This document shows positions 37,492 to 46,431 of a stretch of 64,000 nucleotides of DNA, in pieces. The position numbers and the translations under genes were made by a program. Position 1 is the first letter of the stretch. Each line of letters starts with the position of its first letter. The stretch spans positions 124,001-188,000 of the forward strand of contig LJCW01000368.1 of assembly GCA_001298555.1 (NCBI GenBank). Reading direction: 5' to 3'. The notes under the pieces are model-generated. The model was not told the origin of the DNA. It did no database searches and saw nothing but the letters and a program-made list of their open reading frames with translations. The stretch is from Actinobacteria bacterium OV450 (GTDB taxonomy: Bacteria; Actinomycetota; Actinomycetes; Streptomycetales; Streptomycetaceae).

Positions 37492-38232
37492 GTGGAAAGC
37501 ATCCCCGCCAACCGGCGGTTCTGGAACCGGATCAGCAGCGCCTACCAGCACGAGCACGATCCGCAAATCGGCGCCACACCGCGACTGTGGGGCATGTACT
37601 CCATCCCCGACACGCACCTGCACGCCCTGGGTGACGTCACCGGCAAGCGCGTCCTCGAACTCGGCTGCGGCGCCGGCCAGTGGTCCAGGGCGCTCGCCGC
37701 CGAGGGCGCCAGCGTGGTCGGGCTCGACCTGTCCGAAGCCCAACTCGGCGCCGCGGCCCGTGCGATGGGAGCAACCCGCTACCCGCTGGTGCAAGGCGCC
37801 GCCGAACAACTGCCCTTCGCCGCCGACAGCTTCGACCTGGTGTTCTGCGACTTCGGAGGGCTCAGCTGGGCGCCCCCGCACCTGGCCGTCCCGCAGGCCG
37901 CACGCGTCTTGGGCCGAGGCGGGCGCCTGGTGTTCAACGTCGCCAGCCCGTGGTTCGAAGCCTGCTACGACGAAGCCGCCAGCCGCGTGACCACGACGCT
38001 GCAGCAGGACTACTTCGGGCTGAACACCATCGCCGAGGGCGACGGCGCGACCAGCTATCAGCTCACCTATGGCGACTGGGTCAAGGTCCTGCGCGGCGCG
38101 GGTCTCGTCATCGACGACCTCATCGAGCCGCGGCCGGAACTCGGAACACCCAACGGCTACAACGAAACCGACCCGTCCGACTGGGCACACCGCTGGCCGG
38201 CGGAACTGCTCTGGGTAACCCACAAACCGTAA
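37492..38232 (+). CDS. Class I SAM-dependent methyltransferase
   Basis: A 246-residue methyltransferase. Motif I is VLELGCGAGQWSRAL near residue 48, the acidic motif II end VVGLDLSEAQL follows, and the fold continues LPFAADSFDLVFCDFGGLSW and VLGRGGRLVFNVASPW. The GTG at 37492 has GGAG eight bases upstream. It resembles ubiquinone/menaquinone-type and secondary-metabolism methyltransferases of the Methyltransf_11 group. Its acceptor is unknown. It lies 325 bp after the monooxygenase, so a shared pathway is possible but not shown. Confidence 0.9.
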   Translation: MESIPANRRFWNRISSAYQHEHDPQIGATPRLWGMYSIPDTHLHALGDVTGKRVLELGCGAGQWSRALAAEGASVVGLDLSEAQLGAAARAMGATRYPLVQGAAEQLPFAADSFDLVFCDFGGLSWAPPHLAVPQAARVLGRGGRLVFNVASPWFEACYDEAASRVTTTLQQDYFGLNTIAEGDGATSYQLTYGDWVKVLRGAGLVIDDLIEPRPELGTPNGYNETDPSDWAHRWPAELLWVTHKP

Positions 38233-38307
38233 GTTCCGCCGCGCTGAGACGCGCTGGCCCCCCTTCGCCGGGTAGGCCCTGCCAGCCCCGGAGGCGCGGG
38301 CGGTGAA

Positions 38308-38613
38308 GTGCCCGGGGACGTCCGTCCGTTCGTCATGGTTCGGGAGGACGAAGGGCTCACGCTGGTGCTCCCGCGGGAGGAGGCCGACCGGGCCGGCCTC
38401 GCGTACGACCATGTGGCCGCTCGGATCACCCTGCGGGTGCACTCCGCCCTGGACGCGGCCGGTCTGACCGCGGCGGTTGCCACCGCCCTGGCGGAGGCGG
38501 GTCTCAGCTGCAACGTGGGTGCCGGGCTGCACCACGACCACCTCTTCGTCGCGAATGCCGAGGGAAGGCGTGCGTCGGCAGTCCTGGCCGGCTTGGCGGC
38601 GGGTGGCTCGTAG
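38308..38613 (+). CDS. ACT-domain protein with short N-terminus
   Basis: A 101-residue protein. It matches the ACT_7-type core from VMVREDEGLTLVLPREEADRAGL through ITLRVHSALDAAGLTAAVATALAEAGLSCN and HHDHLFV. Homologues usually have about 20-30 extra N-terminal residues (a strand before the core). Here a TGA in frame 20 codons upstream and the lack of an earlier start mean they are absent, so the N-terminus may be lost. ACT domains bind small amino acids and regulate metabolism. It lies 75 bp after the methyltransferase. Confidence 0.8.
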   Translation: MPGDVRPFVMVREDEGLTLVLPREEADRAGLAYDHVAARITLRVHSALDAAGLTAAVATALAEAGLSCNVGAGLHHDHLFVANAEGRRASAVLAGLAAGGS

Positions 38614-38898
38614 CGCGAGGGGCGCGACCTGCCGTGAGTCGCCTGCCTCGGTCTCGCAGCCGCGGGGCCGGCTCCGGTGACCTGCCGGTTGCGTGGTCGC
38701 AAGTACGGGGGCCATGGGCGCCGGCGAGGGTTGAATTCGGGCATCCTGCGAAGAGGTGCAGCATTGGCATGGACTCGTCAATGAGGTCGTGGCATTCTGA
38801 GCGGCCCTCGGACTCCGCCCGAGACGGCGCGCTGCGTGTGACCCCCAGGAGGCACGAGCCATGTCCGCACGCGAAGAAGTGCCTCACCAGGAAGAACC

Positions 38899-40375
38899 GT
38901 GCTGATCGGTCTCCTCGTCCTGGCGGCGACGCTCGCCATGACGTGGCAGTCCGCCGCCGGCCAGGCGCGGGCCGAGAGCCGTCCCGCCGCGGGAGGGATC
39001 CGGCTCGACTCGTGGATGGGGGACCTGGCCCCGCGCATCGCCGATACCCCGCTCAACCGGATCGCCATGCCCGGCAGCCACGACGCCGGATCCTGGAGCA
39101 TCACCGCGCGGTCGGGGCAGTGCCGCACCGGCTACATCTACGACCTGGCCAGGAACTTCCCCCAGTTGGCCGCGAGCGTCGCCAGGACCCAGCGCGTGTC
39201 CATCTCCGAGCAGCTCTCGCACGGGTCCCGCTACGTCGACTTGCGCTTGTGCAAGCAGGACGGCCAGTGGTTCACGTACCACGGTTCCCCGCTCGGAGCC
39301 CCGTTCTTCGAACCGAACGGGGACGCCGAGCAGATCGGCCGATGGATCGCCGTGCATCCAGCGGAGATCGTCGTCATCAGCCTGTCCGTGACCGCCCCCG
39401 CAGCGGAACTTCCCGCGGCGACCGCGGAGGCGTACGACCGTTTCGCTGCCGTGGCCGGTACGTCGAGGCTCGCGTCCCGGCCGCAGTTCTCCCCCCACTC
39501 GACCTACGGCAGCCTCGTCGCCGCAGGGAAGAGCGTGATCCTGCTGGACGAGTCGGGACTGGCCGATCGGGACTGGACCTGGGACGCCACCGCCACCGCC
39601 TCCGGCCGCGGCAGCTACCCCGCCGACAGCCCACCGGCCGGCAACTACCTCAGGGACTTCGCCGGCCCCCAGGCGCTGTTCGCAGAGACGATCGCGCGCG
39701 ACCGCGCCGCGCTGGCCCGCGACCCGGGCGCCGACGCCGGAAAGTTCTTCGTCATGGCCGCAATCGTCCAGCCGGACACCCTCCTCGGCCTGGCCGGCCT
39801 GCAACAGAGCTTCACCGCTCTGCCCGACTCGATGACCTGCGCCTCGGGCTCCTTCTACGACCCTCGCCACGGAGGGGAGTGCTGGACCTGCCCGGCCGAA
39901 TACGTACGGAACATCACCCCCGTCACCCAAGGTGACGCCTGCTGGCTGCCCAGTCGCGCCGTCAGCACCGCCGCGACCTACGTGCGGAACGAAACCTGGG
40001 CGTGGAACTGTCCCTCGGGCACCTTCTGGGACCCCCGCATGGACGCCTTCCCCTGGCAGGGGCAGTGCTGGTCCTGCCCGCCGGACCACCTGCGCAACGT
40101 CACTCCCGTCACCAGCGCGAACGCCTGCTGGCGCATGACCCCCGTCCGCCAGGCCCCAGCGGCCTTCCGGTACCACCCGCACTTTCCTCCTGGAACGTGC
40201 GGCTTCGTACAACGCGCTCCTGCACCAGCAGCTGCTTGGCCCCTGGACGGCCCCGGACCTGCGAAAGAACCTGAACATCGTCGCTGTCGACGACGTCACC
40301 GGGGAACCGGGCGGCCTGCAGCCCGGCGACCTGGCCCGCGCGATCATCGCCTACAACACGCCCAACACGCCCTGA
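38899..40375 (+). pseudogene. Secreted PI-PLC-like enzyme with two Cys-rich modules, frameshifted
   Basis: GTG 38899 begins a signal peptide (LIGLLVLAATLAMTWQSAAG). The PLC-like TIM barrel follows, with catalytic His in AMPGSHDAGSW, GSRYVDLRLC and the second His in YHGSPLG. At about residues 313-352 and 365-412 two homologous Cys modules interrupt the barrel: CASGSFYDP..GGECWTCP..ITPVTQGDACW and CPSGTFWDP..QCWSCP..VTPVTSANACW. After about 40165 the frame must shift by one base: TTRTFLLERAASYNALLHQQ, NLNIVAVDDVTG, then the stop at 40375. Without the shift a nonsense Arg/Pro tail results. Confidence 0.75.
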
Positions 40376-40680
40376 GCCCTGCCCCGAGACCTCCTTGCCC
40401 GACGTGACACCGACGAACGGCGGGAGCGGAGGCACCGGGCCCACGCGCCTCTCGGAGAGGTGTGCCTCGCCGGCCGGCAGCCCGACCGTTCCCCGGAGCG
40501 CGGCAGCGCCGGAGCGTGTCCGGATACAGGCGCGCAGCCGGCAGCGCACGCCCCTTCGACGCCTCGGTGCACCCAGAGGACGGCTTGGTTGCGGGAGTCG
40601 ACGCCGTTAGCGTCCCGGTAGGCGGGGGACCGACATGTCCCTGGGGGCCACGCCCGGGGGAGACGGCGCGAGGGGGGCTC
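40376..40680. other. Intergenic region, 305 bp
   Basis: I see no gene or hairpin of note. The end holds GAGGGGGG, a ribosome site for the broken gene at 40681. Confidence 0.4.
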
Positions 40681-41467
40681 GTGTATTTCCAAGCACGACG
40701 GAACAGGACGTTCGAAGGGCGGCGCACATGGCCCTTGATCTTGGTGGCGGCCCTCGTGGCCACCTTGGTGGCCGGCTTGGCAGACCCGGTGTCAGCAGCC
40801 CCGATCGGCACGGTCGGCGATCCCGGTTTCGAAGAGCAGACAGTCGCGTCATCTCTGTTCCTTGGTCGGGCGAGGGCCCTGACTACAAGGGCATCGACAT
40901 TGACCTCGGGTACCAGAAAACCGGGCGGAAGAACGCGTTCATCCGCACCTCGAGCCGTAACTGGAACGCCGTGACCCAGAAGGTCACAGTCATGGCGACC
41001 TCTACCCTCAGCACCAGGCGTTCTGGGAGGTCATCAACGCGGGCGTCGACACGCGCGAGCAGCCCGTTCCCCTGGTCGTACAGGCCGGAGACCGCATGTC
41101 GGCTTCAGTGGTCCGAAGCACCGCCGACCCCACCAAGTACGTCCTCACCATCGAAAACCTCTCCATCCCCGGGCAACGCCAGACCCTGACCAAGACGGCT
41201 CCTGCGGCGCGCTCGGAGAGCGCCGAGGTCATCGTGGAGCGTCCTCACGTCTTCACTTTGGGTTCGACCTGGTTGGGTTCGACCTGGCCCACGGCCGTCA
41301 ATTTTCCGTTCTCCTACGTCACTGTCGACGGCGCGCCGCTCTCCGCCTACGACACCCTTTCCATCCAAGGACGGCAAGCCGACACGGGGACCGTATACAG
41401 CCCCTCGCCGGCCACCACGGACAGTGGCGGTTACAGCCACTTCACCGTTTCCTCGCACCAGGGATGA
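40681..41467 (+). pseudogene. Remnants of secreted proteins: sugar-binding-like N-terminus joined to G1-peptidase-like C-terminus
   Basis: Three frames carry consecutive coding scraps. Frame 1 from GTG 40681 encodes a signal peptide (ILVAALVATLVAGLADPVSA) and DPGFEEQT. Frame 3 continues PWSGEGPDYKGIDIDLGYQ and AFIRTSSRNWNAVTQKVTV, a carbohydrate-binding-like motif. Frame 2 then reads LYPQHQAFWEVINAGVD, QAGDRMSASVVRSTADPTKYVLTIEN and SAEVIVERPHVF, close to glutamic-endopeptidase (G1, eqolisin) C-termini. At least two frameshifts and a fusion of unrelated genes are needed, so this is a degraded locus. Confidence 0.65.
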
Positions 41468-41501
41468 GTGGCTGCGTCTGGACGTCGCCGGCTGTGCTCC
41501 C

Positions 41502-41861
41502 TCACAGCCTGGTGGCCAGCCAGATGGTCACGGCCGCAGTGGTGGTGAGCCCGACGTTGAGTGCGATCCGGCGGTCTTCGCCGGTCAGGTGGACGATGAT
41601 CGCACCTGCCTGGAGGAGCAGGAAGCCGGTGGCCGCGGTCGGCGCCAGCGGGAGCGCGATCCCCGTCAGCGGCGGCAGGATCAGGCCGGTCGCGCCGAGT
41701 ATTTCGACCGTCCCCAGCGCCCGGAGGGCGGGCAAGGGGATGCGGTCGACCCAGGACATCATCGGCCGGAGCTGATCGCGGCTGCGGATCACCTTCAGCG
41801 TGCCCGCGTATATGTAGAAGAGGGCGAGCGGTCCCGCGACGATCCAGTAGGCGATGTTCAT
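41502..41861 (-). CDS. DoxX-family membrane protein
   Basis: A 119-residue protein with four predicted transmembrane helices (IAYWIVAGPLALFYIYAGTLK near the start). LPALRALGTVEILGATGLI matches DoxX-type proteins. The family is often linked to quinone or thiosulphate redox functions, but these small actinobacterial members are uncharacterised. It stands 49 bp downstream of the cupin gene on the same strand and probably shares its transcript under the divergent LysR. Confidence 0.85.
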   Translation of the reverse strand: MNIAYWIVAGPLALFYIYAGTLKVIRSRDQLRPMMSWVDRIPLPALRALGTVEILGATGLILPPLTGIALPLAPTAATGFLLLQAGAIIVHLTGEDRRIALNVGLTTTAAVTIWLATRL

Positions 41862-41910
41862 GGTTCCCGTTCTTCATGAGTCATCGGTTCACGGCAACCC
41901 GTCGGCTGCT

Positions 41911-42405
41911 TCAGCCGAGGTCGGTGGCCGGCTCGGTCGCGTAGCGGCTCATCGCGTCGATATTGGCCTGGGGCGTCAACGGCCGGCCGCCGGTGAGCGC
42001 CTCTTGGAGGTCCCGGAAGTACTGCACGTACAGGTCCGGGGTGAACGTGCTGAGCATGACGGCGGGTTGGTCGGTCAGGTTCGCGAAGGTGTGAGGGGTG
42101 CCGGGCGCAACCACCACGAGCGTGCCCGTGGTGGCGTCGTGGTCCTCGTCCCCAACGGTGAACCGCACGGTCCCGGAGAGGACGTAGAAGCCCTCGTCGT
42201 GCTGGGAGTGGCGATGTTGCGGCGGTCCCTGGGTGTGCGGGGCGAGGACGGACTCGGTGATCGCGAGGCGGTGCCCGGTGTGGCTGCCGTCCTCCAGAAC
42301 GCGCATGCGCGTGGTGCCCAGAACGATCGTCTCGCCGTCGCCGGGACGCACCACCGATACGGCGTGGCCGGCCTGTTGCGCGTTGGCCTTAAGTTCTTCG
42401 GTCAT
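41911..42405 (-). CDS. Cupin-domain protein
   Basis: A 164-residue single-cupin protein. Motif 1 is GPPQHRHSQHDEGFYVLSGTVRF, with His, His, Glu-type ligands. Motif 2 is VVVAPGTPHTFANLTD, with the second-strand His. It can bind a divalent metal. Start: ATG 42405; the extension to 42450 looks non-coding. Divergent from the LysR gene with a perfect 19-bp palindrome in between, so it is likely a LysR target along with DoxX. Confidence 0.87.
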   Translation of the reverse strand: MTEELKANAQQAGHAVSVVRPGDGETIVLGTTRMRVLEDGSHTGHRLAITESVLAPHTQGPPQHRHSQHDEGFYVLSGTVRFTVGDEDHDATTGTLVVVAPGTPHTFANLTDQPAVMLSTFTPDLYVQYFRDLQEALTGGRPLTPQANIDAMSRYATEPATDLG

Positions 42406-42460
42406 GCTCACAAGTGCACCGCCGGGGGCCTGGCGGTGTCCAAGACCCATCCCGCCGTGC

Positions 42461-42479
42461 CGATACCCCAGGGGTATCG
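42461..42479. promoter_or_regulatory. Perfect 19-bp palindrome with LysR T-N11-A box
   Basis: CGATACCCC-A-GGGGTATCG is a perfect inverted repeat seven bases before the LysR GTG and 56 bp upstream of the cupin ATG. It contains the T-N11-A motif of LysR sites. It likely controls both directions. Confidence 0.75.
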
Positions 42480-42486
42480 TTGCAGC

Positions 42487-43338
42487 GTGGAGCTACGCAC
42501 CTTGCGCTATTTCGTGGCCGTCGCCGAGGAACTCCACTTCGGCCGGGCCGCCACCCGACTGCACATGAGTCAGCCGCCGTTGAGTCGGGCGATCAAGCGG
42601 TTGGAGGCCGGTGTCGGGGCCCCGCTGTTCGCCCGCTCACCCTCAGGAGTCACACTCACTCCGGTGGGCGCAGTGCTGCTGGACGAGGCACGAGCCCTGC
42701 TCGACCATGCTGACCGCGTCCGCGTACGCGTCACCGCGGCAGCCGGCGCCGCGACCATCACCGTCGGCATCCTGGGCGACGGCACCGACCCGGGAGTGTC
42801 CAGGCTGGCCGCCGCCTACCGCCGGACCCACCCCGGCGTCGACATCCGCATCCGCGACACCGATCTGACCGACCCGACGTGCGGACTGCGCACCGGACTG
42901 GTCGACGTCGCCCTGACCCGGGCGCCCTTCGACGAGACCGCCCTGACGGTGCGTACGCTGCGAACCGATCCGGTCGGCGTCGTCCTGCGCGCAGACGATC
43001 CGCTGGCCCGCTGCGACCGGTTGCGGCTGGCCGAGCTGAGCGACCGCCGCTGGTTCCAGTTCCCGGTGGGCACCGACCCCGTCTGGCAGTCGTACTGGAA
43101 CGGCGGCACCCCGCGCGAGGGCCCAGTGGTGCGCGCCGTCCAGGAATGCCTGCACGCCGTGCTGTGGAACGGCACGGTGGGGCTGGCCCCCCTCGGACAC
43201 GACCTGCCGGCGGAGTTGGCCGTGGTGCCGCTGATCGACATGCCGCCGAGCCGAGTGGTGGCGGTGTGCAACGAAGGTGACACCAACCCGTTGATCCGGT
43301 CCTTCATCGAGATCGCCGCAGCGGCCTACCGGCCCTGA
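42487..43338 (+). CDS. LysR-family transcriptional regulator
   Basis: A 283-residue LTTR. The helix-turn-helix is at residues 1-60 (LRTLRYFVAVAEELHFGRAATRLHMSQPPLSRAIKRLEAGVG). The effector domain lies at about 88-280 (TITVGILGDGTDPGVSRLAAAYR). The GTG at 42487 lies seven bases after a perfect palindrome. It is divergent from the cupin/DoxX pair, its probable targets. The start leaves no room for a ribosome site upstream, so translation may be leaderless. Confidence 0.9.
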   Translation: MELRTLRYFVAVAEELHFGRAATRLHMSQPPLSRAIKRLEAGVGAPLFARSPSGVTLTPVGAVLLDEARALLDHADRVRVRVTAAAGAATITVGILGDGTDPGVSRLAAAYRRTHPGVDIRIRDTDLTDPTCGLRTGLVDVALTRAPFDETALTVRTLRTDPVGVVLRADDPLARCDRLRLAELSDRRWFQFPVGTDPVWQSYWNGGTPREGPVVRAVQECLHAVLWNGTVGLAPLGHDLPAELAVVPLIDMPPSRVVAVCNEGDTNPLIRSFIEIAAAAYRP

Positions 43339-43442
43339 GCGCGCGGTGACCGGGGCTGGAGCTTCCACTCCCGATCCTTGCCCACCCTTTGATCGTATGG
43401 GCCGGTCTTTTCGCGCCTGCGCTTCGAGCCGGGTGCGGAAGG

Positions 43443-43778
43443 TCAGAGCTCGGGTTGGTGACGTGTGTCGATGACGAGCAGCCACTCGTCGCCGCGGTCC
43501 TCGACGGTGAAGCCGGCGTTGCGGAAGGCGGCCGCCAGTGCGAGTCCGAAGGCGTGGCGCAGCCCTGGGGGCTCGGGTGGGGGAGCGGTGCGGGAGCGGC
43601 GGGGGCCGCGGCGGCGCACGCGCAGGCGCTGGACATCCTCGGGCATCCAGCCGACCATGGCTCCGCGGGCGTGCTGGAGCACGTGGACACCCTCGGCATG
43701 GGTTTCGGCGCGTGCGAATCCGGCTTCGGTCAGCACGGTACGCACGGCCTGTAGGAACTGTTCTTCCTGATCTTCCAC
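43443..43778 (-). CDS. Small protein of unknown function
   Basis: A 111-residue soluble protein. The N-terminal half (EEQFLQAVRTVLTEAGFARAETHAEGVHVLQHARGAMVGW) is helical and strand-forming. A basic Pro-rich linker (VRRRGPRRSRTAPPPEPPG) follows, then a helix-strand unit (FGLALAAAFRNAGFTVEDRGDEWLLVI). The repeated helix plus strand around FTVEDRGDEW suggests two similar small domains. The GTG at 43778 was chosen because the longer frame to 44093 is Arg/Pro-rich. I recognise no family. Confidence 0.55.
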   Translation of the reverse strand: MEDQEEQFLQAVRTVLTEAGFARAETHAEGVHVLQHARGAMVGWMPEDVQRLRVRRRGPRRSRTAPPPEPPGLRHAFGLALAAAFRNAGFTVEDRGDEWLLVIDTRHQPEL

Positions 43779-44025
43779 GGTGAGAACTGTAGAGCTGTCG
43801 CCTCCCCTTGGCGGGGACTGAAACCACCGGCCGCCGGCCGCCCTCTGCCCGCGCGGACGGGGCGGCTGGCCTTCCCGCCGGTCGGCTGGGAGCGCGGGCG
43901 GCTCGGCATCGACGGCGGGCCCTGACGCCGAGTGTGCCTGCGACTCAAGCAGCAGCACGTGACAGAGCCCGGCCGGGGCGCTCGGGGCGTCCGGCCGGGC
44001 TCTGCGTGCGTGGGGTGCCGTGCTG

Positions 44026-44220
44026 TCAGACCTCGTCGTCGCGCAGGTCGCGTTCTTCGTGCAGCGGGTCGTCCTCGCGGCGCGTGATCTCATCAGGGCC
44101 TTTGCCGCGGGAGGGGGCGCTGGGCTCGGGGTGCACGGGGTCCTGTCCGGGCCTGACGGGACGCTGCTGCTCCTCTCGGCCCTTGCCCGGCTCTTGGCGC
44201 TTGTCCTTCATACCGCCCAT
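44026..44220 (-). CDS. Small hydrophilic protein
   Basis: A 64-residue, strongly charged and probably disordered protein (GMKDKRQEPGKGREEQQRP, ending ERDLRDDEV). It resembles short Streptomyces proteins with K/E/D-rich tails, for which no function is known. The ATG at 44220 was chosen; the extension to 44277 carries non-typical residues. No partner is evident. Confidence 0.45.
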   Translation of the reverse strand: MGGMKDKRQEPGKGREEQQRPVRPGQDPVHPEPSAPSRGKGPDEITRREDDPLHEERDLRDDEV

Positions 44221-44390
44221 GACGGCGACTCCCTTGCTGCGCGCGGTGTATGGATTACTTTTCGCCCACACTGACACGAAGCGTCACTTCTCGCACCCTC
44301 TCGGATACGGGGGGTGGCGGGAGGGTGATGCGTGCGGGACCCGGATGCGCCGGCAGGCTCGGCTGGGACGGTGGGAGCCGACGCGAGCCC

Positions 44391-44597
44391 TCAGTTGTGA
44401 CCGGAGCCCTTCTTCACCTTCTCCCCCTTCTTCGCTCCAGGGCGCTGGGCCTGGGAGCTGGGGGTGAGAGGGTCACCCGCCTCTCCGTCCTTCCTGCCGG
44501 GCATCACCGCTTCTTCGGCTTCACGGCGGGCTTCGCGGTCTCCGCTCTCCCCAGGTGCCTGGGACGGAGTTGTCCGGGGGTGTTCGCGCTTGGTCAT
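44391..44597 (-). CDS. Small Lys/Glu-rich protein
   Basis: A 68-residue highly charged, disordered protein ending GAKKGEKVKKGSGHN. A good ribosome site (AGGAGA) lies six bases before the ATG, which supports its being real. It lies between another small protein gene and a long hairpin terminator. Function unknown. Confidence 0.55.
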   Translation of the reverse strand: MTKREHPRTTPSQAPGESGDREARREAEEAVMPGRKDGEAGDPLTPSSQAQRPGAKKGEKVKKGSGHN

Positions 44598-44687
44598 GTT
44601 TCTCCTCTGGCTCTCGTAACGGAGGGTCGTCGTCTCCACTCGGCCCCGGCAGGCGCCTGCCCGGCTCTCCTGTGCCCACACGCTGAT

Positions 44688-44729
44688 TCCCGCAGTCGAT
44701 TTTTCGAGTGCTCGACATCGACTGCGGGA
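44688..44729. terminator. Long hairpin terminator
   Basis: Perfect 13-bp arms (44688-44700 and 44717-44729) enclose a second short hairpin (TCGAG-TG-CTCGA), forming a 42-base nearly continuous stem. It lies 126 bp beyond the epimerase stop, in a position to terminate that operon. Confidence 0.75.
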
Positions 44730-44854
44730 GAAGGCGAGGGGACGCTGCACCTGAGGCGCAGGGCCAGGTGGGTGGTATTCGACCGCGACGACGGCGGCGC
44801 CGCGAAGGCACGTGCCGAGGGCTCGGCCGTGCGTACGTTCGCGCCCGGCACGGG

Positions 44855-45868
44855 TCAGTGGCGGGTGGCGCCGGCCAGTGGTTCCGTGTCGGCCCCGGCG
44901 CCGGCGCGCAGCCCGGCCAGGAACTCCTGGAGCGCCTCCACGGACGTGTGGCGCGGGATCCAGCCCAGCTCTTCGCGTGCCCGGCCGGCGTCGAGAAGCG
45001 GCAGCCGCAGCACCGCGTCCAGCAGCCCCGGTGCGGCCGGGACGATGTGGAGGCGCCAGGCGGCGGAGAGTGCCGACCGTGCTGCTGCGGCCGGCAGCCG
45101 GATCGTCCGGGCGTCGAGCAGCCTGCCGATGGACCCGCTGTCGAGGACAGGGTCGCTGACCAGGTTGAACGGGCCCCGCACGGGTCGCACCACGGCTGCC
45201 CGGTAGGCGTCGGCCGCGTCGTCGGTGTGCAGCACCTGGAACCGCAGGCCGCGGACGCCGGGCACGGCGGGCAGCAAGCCGGGCCGCACGAGCCACCACG
45301 GCAGCAGGTGTCCGGCGAAGATCCGCCGCTGCTCCGACGCGGCCGCCAGCTTGAACAGGAATCCCGGCCGCATCCGCACCACCCGCATCTGCGGATGCGC
45401 CAGCTGGAAGCCGTCCAGGTACCGCTCCAGGTACGCCTTCTCCCGGGTATAGGCAGCCCCGGGCCAGCCGTGAGTGGGCCAGGACTCGTCCACAGGCCGG
45501 CCGTCCTCGGGGCCGGGCGAGTAGGCCCCGACCGACGAGGCGTGCACCAACGCGTGCACTCCGTTGCGCGCGCAGGCCTCGAAGACGCGGACCGAGCCGA
45601 GGACGTTCGTCCGCCAGGTTTCCACCGGGTCGTGGGTGGGCTGGAACTTCCACGCGAGGTGCACCACGGCGTCGGCGCCGCGGAAGAGGGCGTCGAGGTC
45701 ACTGCCGCCGGGGTCGACGTCCGCGACCTCCCAGCGCACCCGGTCCAGCCGGTGGCCCGGCAGGCGGCGCGCGACACCCGTCACCTGGGACACCGCTGGA
45801 TCGAGCGCCAGAGCGCGGACCACGCTGGTGCCCGCGTTGCCGGTCGCTCCGGTCACCACGACCCTCAT
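44855..45868 (-). CDS. NAD-dependent epimerase/dehydratase-like protein
   Basis: A 337-residue extended SDR. The N-terminal GATGNAGT nucleotide motif is followed by DAVVHLAW, the active-site region SSVGAYSP, and YTREK (YxxxK, both residues kept). The C-terminal half is substrate-specific. Start: ATG 45868, overlapping the previous stop by one base (TGATG). Substrate unknown; homologues act on nucleotide sugars or as atypical reductases. It is transcribed with the 45868-46431 gene. Confidence 0.88.
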   Translation of the reverse strand: MRVVVTGATGNAGTSVVRALALDPAVSQVTGVARRLPGHRLDRVRWEVADVDPGGSDLDALFRGADAVVHLAWKFQPTHDPVETWRTNVLGSVRVFEACARNGVHALVHASSVGAYSPGPEDGRPVDESWPTHGWPGAAYTREKAYLERYLDGFQLAHPQMRVVRMRPGFLFKLAAASEQRRIFAGHLLPWWLVRPGLLPAVPGVRGLRFQVLHTDDAADAYRAAVVRPVRGPFNLVSDPVLDSGSIGRLLDARTIRLPAAAARSALSAAWRLHIVPAAPGLLDAVLRLPLLDAGRAREELGWIPRHTSVEALQEFLAGLRAGAGADTEPLAGATRH

Positions 45869-46431
45869 CACGCCCACCCCGCCCTCGCCGCACGGCGGCT
45901 GCGGTGCGGGGCGGCAGGCACCTGCGGGGAGACGCCGCGCAGGGCGCGGTCCACGGCCGCCAGCCGCAGGCTCTCCAGCGCACCGGCCTGGCGTTCCGCG
46001 CGTGCCAGCAGCCGGGCCATGGCCTCGGCGTCCAAGCGGGGTTCGGTGTGGGCCAGGGTGTGCAGGGTCCGCCAGAGTTCCTTCTTGCCCTCCACGCCCA
46101 TCCGGATCGCCTCCAGCTCGAGGACGTCGCTCAGGGGCGAACGCGTGAGGATTCTGCCGTTGCCCTTCAGCCGGCCCGCCTGGGCGGCGGCGACGCCCAG
46201 CAGGCCGCGGACGTGGTTCACGGGCACGTCGAGTGAGGTCATGATCTCGCGCAGGCTGTCGCGGTCTTCGGTGACTTCCTCGATGAGCAAGGCGAGCCGT
46301 GGTCCGGCGTCGGAGTCGCGGTGGGCGCGTGCCAGCCGCTTGAGCAGGGAGATTCCAGACCCCGCCCCGGTCAGATGGTCATTGAGGTAGATGCCCAGCA
46401 GACGGTGGGGATCCGAGGCGATGCGTTTCAT
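45868..46431 (-). CDS. Helical protein of unknown function (upstream partner of the epimerase)
   Basis: A 187-residue mostly alpha-helical protein (LLGIYLNDHLTGAGSGISLLKRLA, LREIMTSLDVPVNHVRGLL, LSDVLELEAIRMGVEGKKELWRTL). Several helices carry Glu/His, reminiscent of four-helix bundles, but I do not see a confirmed metal site. The C-terminal 15 residues are Arg-rich. It shares a stop-start overlap with the epimerase and is divergent from the ThDP enzyme. No family is recognised. Confidence 0.7.
   Translation of the reverse strand: MKRIASDPHRLLGIYLNDHLTGAGSGISLLKRLARAHRDSDAGPRLALLIEEVTEDRDSLREIMTSLDVPVNHVRGLLGVAAAQAGRLKGNGRILTRSPLSDVLELEAIRMGVEGKKELWRTLHTLAHTEPRLDAEAMARLLARAERQAGALESLRLAAVDRALRGVSPQVPAAPHRSRRAARAGWA

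Noticed and set aside
38861..38905. Short open frame of 14 codons before the PLC-like gene
   Set aside because: It ends inside the start of the next gene and could be a leader or the original N-terminus in another frame; too short to call.
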